The notes beneath the pieces were generated by a model. The model was not told the DNA's origin and did no database searches. It saw only the letters and a list, made by a program, of their open reading frames with translations. This document shows positions 23,345 to 35,500 of a DNA stretch of 64,000 nt, one piece after another (positions within the stretch are counted from its first letter, which is position 1; every line of letters starts with the position of its first letter). The stretch comes from Armillaria gallica (taxonomy: Eukaryota > Basidiomycota > Agaricomycetes > Agaricales > Physalacriaceae). The DNA is taken from contig JBANDB010000001.1 in the NCBI GenBank assembly GCA_037576215.1, positions 8,393,902 through 8,457,901 on the forward strand, read 5' to 3'. Position numbers and translations under genes: made by a program.

Positions 23345-24427
23345 CGTACCTTCCTCTTTCACTTCCCACCGTGATTATCATCTTAGTTCAGTCCCATCAA
23401 CTGGGCTTACCTTTCCGTTCTTGTTGTATGCAATTAAACCTTCCAGACCATTGTGGACATTGTAGCACCGTCAATATTGCATCGAGACGACGAATTATCG
23501 TCCCCCCCAAAGCTCGCCGTTCTGTTTTCGCTCTATACTTTTGTATCTTCCAGTCAATTTCTTGGGCCAATGTCACCGTGTTAAAGCTACAATATCACAC
23601 TCAAATTACGGATCGTCGCCCCATGAGTAAGGGTGAGTAACTTGTCTGTACGCTGATTATTGTCCTCAAGACACCAGTGGGATCCAAACCCACGGTGGAA
23701 CTGCCAGCTTTGATTTTGAACTGAGAAGACGAATCGTCGTCCCAGGAGAAAGAGTAAGCAAATTTACGTTTCTGCTACGCTCAGTTGCCTCGTTATTGGT
23801 TTGAAGTGTTGTTTCTCATACATGGAGGGTTTTTACTCTCTCGATGTGCTTATACGTTCTGCACAACATTTGATCAACGCCATCGTCTTCGTCCAATCAT
23901 CAGCCACTGCATCGCCTCTTAACTGGGACGAAAGTAAGCCACGTTTTAGAATAGCAGCGTCTTCCGTTCGTTGGGTGAGGCCTTTTCGCAGAAGTATCAA
24001 CTTAGGCTCCAGTCTGACATATTCAACCGACCTCGGACCTGTCCTCCCTTGTTGAATTCTCCCGACTGCCTTGATTGTAACTACGTTTTGCGGGTAAGCG
24101 GACTACTTATCCTCTTGGATGCAAGCATTTGATAGACCACCGCTACCGTACTCTTGGACGACAAAATGCATATACGATCAAAGTTCAATTCCATGTCATA
24201 GTAGTACATGGTAAGCCAATGTCATTCCTTCTGCCGAAATGTTAATGCTCATTTCAGCGTCTTTGTCAGACAACTGAATTGCAGAGTGAGTTCATCTCCC
24301 AATATCCGAGTGATACTTCCCAGACGGCGTGCGTCTTTTTCCCGCCAGCCCCGTTACACAGTCATGCGGCTCGTAGGCATGAATTTCGAACTTCACAACC
24401 GCGGAACCTATTCCTAATGCCTTGTTG

Positions 24428-24491
24428 TACCCTAGTCTAACGGTGACTCTTCCATGCAGGAGGGACGCTTGGGGTTCGATTCCCTAGGGTA
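24428..24491 (+). repeat. tRNA-like SINE head
   Basis: 64 bases start TACCCTAG and end CTAGGGTA, an 8-bp perfect acceptor-like stem. They contain a GTCTAACGG A-box-like region and a GGTTCGATTCC B box. The anticodon arm is not a normal one, so I read it as a tRNA-derived SINE head and not a tRNA gene. Confidence 0.55.
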
Positions 24492-24689
24492 CGGTTCTCA
24501 GATTTTGTAAGTAAGCTTTTTCCGAGTCGTACCGACAGATGTGCATCTCCGTTAAGTAAGAAGTCGAAAGGCTCTTCCTCTAGTTACCGAGATTTAACGT
24601 ATCTCGTCATACTAGGATCACAGTCGAAAGGAATAGTTTCAAGCACGTATTTACGTGGGGGCCGTGCTTGTTCCTTCCATGCTGATATG

Positions 24690-24760
24690 TATACGGGTGT
24701 GGCGTAACGGCTGTTATTACAATAAGCCTAGTAGGGGTTCGATTCCCCTAGACTGTGTAG
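24690..24760 (+). repeat. tRNA-like SINE head, weaker copy
   Basis: It carries GTGTGGCGTAACGG (A-box-like) and GGGGTTCGATTCCCC (B box in a strong T stem). The acceptor stem is poor. Confidence 0.45.
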
Positions 24761-25114
24761 GTTTTGTGCTCAGTACTTCATTCTTTTCTTCCGTCCGACC
24801 GCTGTATGCGGGTGTTTGAATCTTATGAAGCTCTCAACCCGGTGAAGTTGAGAACAAACGTCCAGCCCAACTCGCTAGAGACATGTTTCGTGAACATCAA
24901 TTTCCAGTCGATCGCGCCAGCCAGACCTGCCTAGCGTATTACACGACTGAATGGCTTTCACGCTCTCGCAAATATACGAAAAGGTTCCTCTAGAATTCAA
25001 ACTCCCCGCCCAGGACATGTAATCATGCACGAGGGCGCGATTTCAACCCATTTCGAACCACATAGCCAAATAATATACACCAAGCATTAACGGTCCCTGG
25101 GAGCTAGGTTATGA

Positions 25115-25179
25115 TTCGGATGTCACGTAACGGCAAGTGGTACTCATGAAAGCTCGGGGTTCAATCCCCCGTGTCCGAA
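25115..25179 (+). repeat. tRNA-like SINE head
   Basis: It begins TTCGGAT and ends GTCCGAA, with a CACGTAACGG A-box-like region and GGTTCAATCC B box. A degraded inverted partner lies in the left arm near 21920-21990. Confidence 0.55.
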
Positions 25180-25389
25180 CGAAGCGTGTACAGAATATGT
25201 TTTACATGAGCCATCAATTTTGGTCTCATATGTGCCGCTGGCGCTGATAAAAATCACATTGTAGAGCAACCATCTGTGTATATTTCCTGCAGCGTTGCAT
25301 AGAATATGGTAAGCAATGGAAATATATTTTGCGAAGAAAGTCTCGGTCGTCTAGACCAATCATCTTACACTCTACATAGCTCCGTAATC

Positions 25390-26162
25390 TTCAGATCCAC
25401 GTCCTAGGTGAGAATAAGCGTATGGACGAAAGGTATAAAGGATGGCGCACCACCAATGCATACGACCGCCTTTCTCGTCCGCACATCCTCGAAAAAGCGG
25501 ACTCTATCCAGCGGCGCACAATCAAAGTGGCCATGAACCAACTGTACTCATAAGCCTCGTAGACGCAAACGAGCACTCCACATACCCGATGGGAATCAAA
25601 GCCAGCTCGAATCCGCTCCTTGATCTCCTCACACCGGCTTTTCCTGCTCCTTATCTCCTCCATCTTCGACGCGTCGCTAGCGAAGTACACTTTCGCCCGA
25701 GAGTCTTTCTCTGATCGAATGGCCTCAACTCGTGAAATGCTCGGCGCAACTTGAAGCATGTCCTGGGTATCTCCATATGTCGGGCGTAACACGAATCGAG
25801 CGTACGTCGATGTCCATGGTACTATTCAAAGCACTGTTCATTCCCAAGCGGAGTGAAGTATTGCCTTTGTGCTGCGCGGGTCCGTTCAAAGAGCATGGCT
25901 ATGGTGCGTGAATCTATGCTAGGAGACGTGAGTCAGGTAACGGGCTGATGACGACGACGTACTGGTTATAGCAGGTAAAGTACTCGTACAGAGACTGGCA
26001 TCGGTCGCTCGATCGAACGCTAGCCTTGCTTTTCTCTCTAATGAGGTGACAAACATAAACTCGACGAAGCAACACGCATGGCTCGACCACATCGGCGTGA
26101 AGCTCCATATCCCATGTCACCGTCTTGGCGGACTTTAGGATCGCTGCGAAAGAATAGACCAA
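25390..26162 (-). pseudogene. Relic a of the NAPE-PLD-like gene
   Basis: The minus strand matches the intact gene at 51318-52732. Around 25440-25530 lies the equivalent of the MSTIHCAPQDSVRIFKDVR region, and near 26075-26110 the equivalent of LGHACFLVEFP. The frame is lost. It pairs with 20460-21725 in the other arm. Confidence 0.65.
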
Positions 26163-26259
26163 TGATCAGCGCCCTAACGACAGTATCCCCCGAGGCGCAA
26201 AACGCACCATGCTCAGCCAGTCCATCTTCTCCTTTGTCCTTCAGGCCTTCAGGTCAGAT

Positions 26260-27060
26260 GTAGATTCTAGAACCACAACCGCTTGTAAGTAGTCAAAGGG
26301 CCCCTTTCGGGGTCTCGCCCTCCCCAACCGGTCCGATGCTGCACGGGAGCACAAGTCAGGACTTCTGGGTATCTCCACGCATCGGTCGACCACCAGTCGA
26401 GTATGTGCGTGACCTGAAAGTATCCCTATCGGAGTCCTTGTTTCCGAGCAGAGGGGATATATGGGATGGGCGGGTCCGTTTGAGCAGCGTGTCTAGCAGG
26501 AGACGGAGCTGAAGAGAACGACCCATACTTGTCGTAAGGATTACGCTAAGAATATCATGAACCACGTTTAAATCCAAGAATGAGTTGCTCACCAAGATAA
26601 TGACTCCATCGACCTCTGGAACCTGTCACTGAACACAGGGTCAAACGGGGCTCTCCCTAGCGAAGCGACCGACGGCAGATCGACAAGAAACCACGCGTGG
26701 GCCAACCGCGTCACTTCAATGTTGCATGCTCCACGTCGGTGTCTTTGCAGGAATACGAGTCGCACCGACTTTAGGCAAGGCGGTGTCGTGCTAAAAAACG
26801 ATCAGCGACGGAAAACCAGGAACACAAACACGCACCATGCTTAGCATATCCATCCTCCCGTGCGTCCTGGAGCTCCAATGTGCTAACCGACCTCCTCGCT
26901 TTCTTGTCCTCGTTGACGATATGTAAGGCGGTACCCAGTCTTCGAGCTCTTCTTCGGCATATGTACCGGTGGATGAAAGGAATGCACAAGTGCCTTGGCA
27001 ACGATGACGTAGACCTCGGATGACGTTCGGCCAGGCCGCCGGCACTTTCCGCCTTACGTC
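26260..27060 (-). pseudogene. Relic b of the NAPE-PLD-like gene
   Basis: A second, tandem relic. It keeps peptides such as LLKRTRPSHISPLLGN, near the LFKRARPPHIFAPLGN of the intact protein, and GRLAHWSSRTHGRMDMLSM, near GRPAHWTSDKP...GLGM. Frame breaks occur throughout. It has no counterpart in the left arm. Confidence 0.65.
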
Positions 27061-28156
27061 TTTTCATCTTCCCCATCCTCCGACTCGTTTTTCACCGCAA
27101 CAGTCCCATGTAGCCATTCCCACTGCCAGTTCAAAAATGCAGTGCACAGCTCATTCGAACAACCGATGCATGCATTATCGTTCTTTCTCTCTAGCTACAA
27201 TATTTTGTGACTCCATATGAGTAAGTATTCTCAGTTCTGGGACGGGGCTAAGTTCCCTATGCTATTCCAATTACACATCCTGATCTGGTGCAAGGGCAGG
27301 TGACGACAATCAAAGCCAAGGGTTCGATTACCTTGCCATGAATCGTAATGACCGAGGTTATCCGGTAGATTTGATATTTATGGGATCAGCTTTACCCTCC
27401 TCGAAATTCTTTCCATTTCTAATAGATAGTTGTCCTGTGTATACTCGACCGTGGAGAGACATCGAAGCCTATTTAAAGCCCTTCTATTGTTCCTGATCAC
27501 AATCACATTACTGTAATCGTATACGGTCCAACAGCTAGGGTTCGATTCCCAGGGTACGAATCTCGAAGGAAAGTTTGTTTTTCTGAGCTTTCCACCAACA
27601 TGTCCTGTGAACTTCCTTGAGTAACGACCAGAACTACAAAAAAGAACTTTCTGGTTTCATTGAGGCTTTTATGTGTCCATCCATTCAGTGGACATGGATT
27701 CATCGCCAGCCATTTATCGCCCAGGCTTATATTCAAATGAATCTCCAACAGTGTTTCTCTATGATTTCGTTTAAGCGCCCAGCATAGTGCAACCCGCTAA
27801 GTTGGGGCATCCTGCCCACAAATACACGACCACGGTAAGGAGCCGTTTTCCACAGATTCGTGTATCTCGGATATGTGAGCGGCTGCGGGCGAAGATTGAA
27901 TATGTTTCCATGAATTCATCATGCGTCTCCCTTGTTCGAAAACCATACAATCATCCTGGCCAGCCGATTTATTATTCGGATGTGAAACAACAGAGAGCAA
28001 GACCAGTTGACTTTAAGACATTCCTCGTTTACGCAGAGTGTAGATGTAGCAGGAGGACGGATAGTGGTAGCAGCAAGCACCACATCAAATTCAAGGTATC
28101 GCATTTGTAGCTATGCAGTACAGTACTTACACTTGCACCTCTAAGTTAACAACAGC

Positions 28157-29099
28157 TGTCAGGCTGAAGCCAGACTTAACAAGGGAATACTAGTAAAGAA
28201 GGAAGGAGTGTAGAAGGAATAGAAATGTAGAACATAGGATCAAGCCAGTACTCACACAGGCAGGAACCAGTGTGAACACAGGCTAAAGTCAGTACACACT
28301 GCATAAAACCAGTGTCATAGGCACTGGTCTAACATAGCCAACCACTGGATTGAACAAACCTAGATACAAACAGTAGAATAGTATAAATATGTGAAAGTAG
28401 GAGTAGAACAATTCAGAGACAATTACCCCACAGATTACACCACAAGATTACAAGACCTGAATATTTCAGCGCCTCAAGAGATTTTACAAGAGCTTAACAA
28501 ACCATTCTCGGATACCAGCAATATTATCATTCTCGATCACCAACAGCATTATCATTCTTGAATTCCAACAACATCTCCATTCTCGACACCAACCAACGAT
28601 ATTACCATTCCCATTACCAACCAGCAATATTACCACTCTCGACTCCAACCAACGATATTACCATTCCCGATACCAACCCACGATATTACCATTCTCGATT
28701 ACCCACAACATTATCATTCTCGAATACCAGCTACATTTCCATTCCCAGTATCACCATTCTCGACAACAGCCAGTATTACCATTCTCGACCACTCCAATAT
28801 TATCATTCTCGACACCAATCACACACCATATTGCCATTCCATCCACAAACCCACATTACCATTCTTGACTATTACCAACAATACTATTTCTGATCACACC
28901 ACATCATTCTCACAATCCACATCTCACCAAGCACACTATTATCCCCATTTACCCCACACATTATCTCCAATCACTCAACCCTTGGAACTAGATTGATAAA
29001 TCCATAGCATTCATGCTTGACCCCATCGAACTATAACAGCAGTACAGATATTTATGCTGTACTGAAAGGGAATTCACCTAATCCCAAATCCCACTGACA
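28157..29099 (+). repeat. 5' LTR of the gypsy element
   Basis: 943 bp, TGTCAG...CTGACA. The central part (about 28505-28890) is an imperfect minisatellite of units ending ATTATCATTCTCGA or ATTACCATTCTCGA. Where it differs from the 3' LTR near its end it carries A or T, mostly at former CpG sites. Confidence 0.92.
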
Positions 29100-29103
29100 T
29101 TTC

Positions 29104-29121
29104 TGGAGCCCACCATGAGGG
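29104..29121 (+). promoter_or_regulatory. Candidate primer binding site
   Basis: Four bases after the 5' LTR the sequence TGGAGCCCACCATGAGGG begins with TGG, as expected for pairing with a tRNA 3'-CCA end. The tRNA species was not identified. Confidence 0.4.
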
Positions 29122-29166
29122 GGTCTAAACCTAATCAACCTAGTTCAAACACTCAATTTTCACAAT

Positions 29167-31065
29167 ATGACGAGCAGCCCATTAGATGGCCAGCACCCCA
29201 GTTCTGGTGCAGGACCGTCTCGGATACCTACAAATGCTTCCTCTCCACCTGATAAAGAAGAGGAGGGAGTAGAATTTCCACAAGGATGGCATAGGCCAGA
29301 CATTCATCGGAGTAATCTTACCTCTGATGCAGAACCCTCAAGTTCCTCTTTCCAGAATACTTCAGTACCAAGGACATCTACTTCAGCATCAGCTGGGATG
29401 TATGCAGGTACTCATCAGCCATTAGGACAAAAAGGAACATCAATATTTGGACATACTCCAGCTACGGGAGTAAATACTGTCCAACCAATGGTGGCTAATG
29501 CTTCCACAGCATCTGCCAGCACTCTGAATCGTACACCCGATATGATGCCATTGTTGGGAGCTAAGACAGCACCAGCTAAATTCACGGGAAAATATGATTC
29601 AGTCAAGAAATTTATTCGGCAATACAAGCAAATGTGTGCCGTGTATAATGTATCTGACAAGGAAAAATGCCGGAGAATAGTTGATTATTGCTCCACTTGA
29701 GTCACAAGATTTATCGAAGCATTGGATAGTTTTGTTGATGAAAAGTGGAATCAGCTAGAAACGGACATACTCACCTATTACAATGTGGAATTAAACGAAT
29801 CTCGTTATCTAGTCAGTGACTTAGATCAATTGACAGATGACTGGCGCAAGAGGGGAATGAATAATCTTAAACGCTTTAAAGCGTACGAGGTTGAATTCCT
29901 AACGATAGCCAATTGGTTACGACACAAGGGAAAAATAACTCAGGATGAGCAGCATACCAAATTTTGGTATGGGCTAAACAAGAAGCTTCGTGAAAGTGTG
30001 GAAGCACAATACCTAGCTGCTCACCCAGGATATGATCCCCGAAAAGTGATACCAAGAAACGAGATTTCAAAAATTGTATATGGGATCTTTACATGGGACC
30101 GATTTGATGCTGACTTGACTGCTTGAAAGTCAAAGCATCAGAAGAGGAAGCACAAAAACTTGCCAAAGATATCTGATTCAGACTTGTCCACAACCGACAG
30201 TGAATTAGCATCTGATACTGAAGCTAGTTCAACTAGTGAGTCTGACCGGGATTCTAAGAGAGATCATCGGAGACGAAGGAAGAAGAAGAAAAAGAGGAAG
30301 AAGAAGCCCAAATCAGAGTCATCTGAGAGTGATGAATCAACTGAAGGTACCTCTTCGAACAAATCAGACTCTTCCGATTCAGACATGGCTAAGAAGAAGA
30401 CAGAGGAGCCTACTACAGGGAAAGAAAAAGGGAAAAGGAAGACCCCATCCTCAAGCCATAAATCTGGTCAGAGTCCAGACAAAGAGGACGATGAAGTAGA
30501 GAAGCTAGTGGATCAGCTCTCAAGGATGAAAGTAAGTGATACTGACTATGCACAGATTTATTATAGGGCTACAAAGAAAGATGCAGCAGTCGCAGATATT
30601 GTAGCGGCACCTATGAAGGCCAATACAATGCCCTACACTCAGGCTCGAAGCAGAATACCACTCAACACAGCCCGAGACATAGCTGAGTTATTCTGTTTTG
30701 GTTGTGGAGAACACGATCACATGATGCGGCAGTGTCCTTCTATAAATGAATGGGTCTCCACCGGAAAAATCAAGAAAGATGAATTCGGAAGACTAACATA
30801 CCGTGATGGCAATCTCATACGGCGCCGAGGCACGGAAACATTCAAGGAGGCCATACAAAGGACCACTATGCAGTCCAATTTGATGAGAGCTTACCCAGAC
30901 GAGGAAGGGGAGTTCGAAGAAGACTATGCCGATGTGTACGAGATGCAAATTGACGAGTCATATTTCAATGATTACTACAAGGACGAAGAAGATACAGAGT
31001 ATGACTCGCCAGTACAAATGTATGCAGTTGCGAGGGACCAAAAGGAGATCAAAACACGAGTATGA
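29167..31065 (+). pseudogene. Gag of the gypsy element, with internal TGA stops
   Basis: One frame runs from ATG 29167 with TGA at 29698 and 30124, ending with TGA 31063. The N-terminal part is Ser/Pro-rich. Then comes the helical capsid-like region (KFTGKYDSVKKFIRQYKQ ... NNLKRFKAYEVEFLTIANWL), a Ser/Asp/Lys-rich linker with poly-Lys stretches near 30270-30310, and a zinc knuckle CFGCGEHDHMMRQC (CX2CX4HX4C) near 30690-30735. Gag packages the element RNA. The stops would truncate it. All three lie where an Arg CGA codon could have stood, judging from context. Confidence 0.85.
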
Positions 31066-31077
31066 GAACGTCAAGCT

Positions 31078-32478
31078 GTGGTCAAAGGCCCTGCGAATAG
31101 CACCTCTCAATGTGCAAAAGGCATGCCTAATGGCCCCACAAGGGCTGTGTCCACAAATCCATATGGAACACGCATGAATCCAAATACGCAACTCACAGCA
31201 GACATACCCAGCATCCATGCATGGGGCACGAGGACATCTGACAGCAAACCACCGCCTGAACCCATCCCAATTGATGCACGCCCCACTCGGAATCCTATTG
31301 TGTCTGAAATGGAAGATGTCGAAATGACAAATAGCTTACCTCCGGCAGTGGTGGGACAGAATCCAAGCACCACCCTGAGTGAGGATGTCATTGCGAAACG
31401 AAGAGCCGAAAGACAGCCATTGATTACCAAGAAGTTTGAAGCCGATAGCCTCATGCGATTGACGCTGAATGCTCCTGTGACGGTATCAATGGGGGAACTT
31501 ATGGCTTGTAGTCCTGAATTGTGTAAACGCATTGTCAGAGAACTACAATACTGCAGTGTGAGAATAGCTGAACCCCTAGAAACTGGGAGTAGTCATTACC
31601 TGGACGTGTCAGACTCGGAGCCAGCCAAAGTCAATCTGGTGAGAATGGATCTGATACGAGAGCAGCCGATAATGAGAGCTCCACTGATAGTAATATCGGT
31701 AAACCTGGGAATCGGAGGAAGGCAGTTAATTGTGAAAGCTATTGTTGATTCCGGGTCAGAAATCAACATAGTATGCCAATCCGTGGCACGAGAACTCAAT
31801 AAGCAATATCCTATAACACCACTGCGAGAAATTCGGTGTTCAGACGCGAACGGAAACGAAGGCACACTTCATGGACAATTCAATAATGTCTATATTCATC
31901 AAGCTAGCATCGTTACAAACGCGGTATTCTTCGTAGGCAGTTATAACGTTGGATTTCAGCTTCTGCTAGGGTGACCATGGATCCGAGGGAATTTGGTATC
32001 CGTAGACGAACACGTTGAAGGGACATACCTAGTGTATGCCAACCCAGCGAGCCCTAAAGAATATACAGAGCTACTTGTCGTCGATGAGAAATGGGAAGCT
32101 GGAGTCAATGGAATGGCACCGACCTTATTGGCGCAAACAAGCAATGTAAAATTCCAGGGATCCTGGAAAATAGATGAAGGTCAGGAAGTCGTCGAGATAG
32201 GATCGCCAGTCACGTACTGGTCATTTCTGGCTATGCAAAACCCTTATCCTGGCATACCCTCCACCACGCCACAGTCCTTCCATCAGATGAATCGAAGCTT
32301 AGAGACACCCAGAGCAACGAGACGTCGTGCCCTCGAACACCTGAGACACCGAGAAATCTGTACAGCCAATGATATGCTGTCCCAATCTCTGTTTCAGAAC
32401 CAGGATACTGCGAGACGAAGTACAGCGTACCGAAATCGAAATGCAGAACGATGGAGTTACGCGTTGAAGGCACTGTAA
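31078..32478 (+). pseudogene. Aspartic protease region of the gypsy element
   Basis: Same frame as Gag. The retropepsin motif IVDSGSEINIV is near 31740-31770, followed by the VFFVGSYNVGFQLLLG strand at 31972. The TGA there replaces the Arg of the familiar LLLGRPW motif. The frame continues (GTYLVYANP) to TAA at 32476. Protease would cut the polyprotein. The catalytic Asp is intact but the chain is interrupted. Confidence 0.82.
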
Positions 32479-32523
32479 AGACATTGGGACCCCTTCAAAC
32501 GAGACAAAGATATCAGACTCACA

Positions 32524-35500
32524 GTGCCGAACCAGTACCCTGTGGGGAATCAAGAAGTAACCCTATACAATCGGATACGCGGAGAACGCGTGCAATACCC
32601 CAGAGCTAGGCTACCATTGTGGTCAGTATTAGGACTGCCACCTGATACCAATGATGAAAGTAAAACTTACTTTTGTTCCCAGCAGGATATTTTTGACGCG
32701 TTTGAAACAGAGATCAGACGACTGAGCGAGATATTGAGGAAAAGGAAAAGATTTCGCGAGTATAAAGAGCGAGCAGAAAGAAGGAAACGGAAAAACAAAC
32801 CATCGTATGATTATTCAAGCCCCCAAACACAACTCGAACCATTACAGATGCCGCAGCCAATGCCGATTTATTCTGCGGACCGGGACATCCGGAATCGTCT
32901 GCGGGCCATCACAAATGAGGCAGAAGATGAAGACCCTGTCACTATTATTCCTCCCAACCGTGTATCTCGACCAGCACCACTATCCCACTCTGCTGAATAC
33001 TTCCCCATCCTCGACTCCACAGGACGAACACAACTTAGCTTCTTACGCAACTCCCTATCCCATCCCGACGTCACTACTGCCGATTCCTTTCACGCTATTC
33101 TCCTCACGGCAAACAATGCCCTGCGCCTCGAAACCGATATGTTTGATGGCCAACGACTCCAACGCACACACGCATTTAATGCGACCCTTGCCGAGTTACA
33201 AGGGCCAGATGCAGAACCCATCTCATCACACGTAGGACACGCAGTAATATTATTTTTTCCAGGGGAATACGAACGTAAGTCATTATCCCCTGATAAGAAA
33301 GCAAAGGTTTATCGTGTTGTAGCACGCTTGGGAGAAGCAATTACAGTACACGGACGCTACAATGGAAGGGACTCGGACAGCGACGACGTGTCCTCAAGCT
33401 CGGAGGGATACGACTCCTCCATCAACTCCGCACTGGAAACGGGCAACGAGAGCTCGAGCGATTCCGTCGCGCAAGTTCAAAGAACTATGCCTCAACCACG
33501 CCTAATTTCTAGCCCAACCAACGCAACAGCGGGAAGCAGCAGAGCACCGTCTGCTCGCCACGTCATTGACGACATCGAGGCCCAGGCCATGGCGGAGAAA
33601 GGTAGGCTAGTACACACCTTTGTGTGCCGACTTTCCTCTGACCCTTGGAACCGTCCAGCTATTGCGCAGTCCCCGCCAAATCAGTTCATCAACGAGGACC
33701 ACCCCCTCCATCTTGTGCTACCTCCAATGTTTCTTGTCTTGACCATGCGTATTATTCAAATCAAGAGGGACGAAGCCTGCGAAATATTTCGCATTCCTAC
33801 TGACTACGGCCTCGTAATGCGCCTGAATGAGCCTCAATTGACGCGTCGAATGAGCGAGCTACCTCGTGAAATGGGGCTACGCATGGACTACACAACGCGT
33901 ACTCTAATCAAAGCAGTCAACGAGAAGGGATGCGCATTACTGCTGCATAACCCACTCTTCCTCATCACCCTCCATCAGACCCTCTTCCCTTGCCGTGCTA
34001 GCTCTAGCGACGACACACCTGTCTCTCACAGGATGCTGTACTTCCGACCAGAGTTTTTCACTCTCGAAGGATCGGGAATCACTGCCAGGGATACACCCTT
34101 GACAGACTTGCCTCCAGGGCTAATCAGTGTGGATAGTTCTGACCCCGAGGATGGAGAGATCATGAGTCCAAGGATCTTACCCCCAGGTTCATCGAACGTC
34201 GATGACTGCGACGTGATACCGACGATGCAAGCAACGGAGACCTCAGAAGATAGCGAGGAACAAGCTTTGCCACCTTCATATTCAATGGGTATGTGTAATA
34301 AAATCTTATTTTATTCTTCCAACACGCTAAAAAGCTTCAACACCTTTGCAGATAAAATGGATAGCTCTTCCGTGCAGGCCACGGCTAGCCTCCATCGATC
34401 TCTGACACCTATACCTGGGCGTCGACAGCAAATAAGCCAACTCTCGTCGTCCTTGATGCCCATTGAGGAATCCTCGCAGTCGGCAAGTCTCGCCCAAGTA
34501 TATCTCACCCAGGTACATTCACCTATAGTGTCCGATACTCCTTTGAAGCATATGGTATCCTTGCCAGTGCTCAACAAGGATGCGATAATGCTACAGGATC
34601 AAGACTTAGATCCTTGCATTCGGCGCAAGAACATCGAGCTTGTACCTGAAGATTTTGAGCTAGAGGAGCACTCTAAGCACGATCTTTGGAAGGTAGATAC
34701 CTCCACGAACACGCCGACTCTCCGTCTTGACTTACGACTGAGTCAGAACCCAGACGTCTACGCTTCGACGTCCTCAGACTCAGAGCAAGACTCGTCTCCA
34801 GCACGAGCCTATTCTGGGGCTCGAAGCATCGACCTGTCATCTCCCATCCATGAAGATTCTCCCCCAGAAGATTCTTCCTCCCCATCTTCAGGCCAAATCG
34901 ACAGCAGCAACGATGCCTATGCTTACTCTCCCTTGAGCCTTGACGAGATGCGCCGAGGGAACCTCAAATCAGTATTTTACAAGCTGGAACCCGTACGCAT
35001 TGGACCTGCTACGACCTTAGTACGCGCAACACAAGCATACCTACCCAAGCACTACGTTATTCGGACCTCGGAATTCGATGAGCAAGGCCGAAACAATGCC
35101 TTCACGTACATTACTCGCAAACACGATGATCAATGGTGTCGAGCCTTCGAGTTCATACCTATGGACAACGGACCACTCTCCCCTCCACCATACAACAGCG
35201 CCGAGTACCCTTTCCGTTTCCAAATCATCCATCATTTTCAAGGGGCCAACGATAATAGCCCATTACACGACGAGTTCAATGGACTCATTCCACCTTCGCA
35301 TGAAAAATATTCGAGCATTCGTGGAACCGAGGAATTCAAGATCTCGACCTTAGCAATCAAGGTTCACGAGTTTTTGCGGGACCTTGACGTCGAAGTAGCG
35401 GACTGGGCAGTAGGCCACCCACGAATGACACAAGAAGAGTTGGAAAACATATGCATCAAGATATTTGAAGAAAGGAACGAGCGAAGTCGTTTGATGCACC

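Larger units (their letters stand above)
25014..28156. repeat. Right arm of inverted duplication, inner part
   Basis: Inverted match of the left arm from 22097 back to about 19570. It continues after the gypsy insertion at 43663. It contains two tandem NAPE-PLD-like relics; the left arm has only one, so one copy was gained or lost. The break between arm parts at 28156/43663 is exactly the retrotransposon insertion point. Confidence 0.85.

Noticed and set aside
25115..25179. Genuine tRNA gene
   Set aside because: The B box and acceptor-like stem are good but no normal anticodon stem-loop can be drawn, and similar units recur as repeats.
27503..28104. Minus-strand ORFs of 60-80 codons
   Set aside because: They are the mirror copies of the 19623-20288 ORF and show the same lack of coding evidence.
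28558..28893. 111-codon ORF rich in Tyr, His and Thr
   Set aside because: Translation of the LTR minisatellite; it recurs in the 3' LTR and is broken there by the nested element.
32807..33235. 142-codon ORF in a second frame
   Set aside because: It overlaps the long ORF 32524-36351 and has a C-rich shadow composition.
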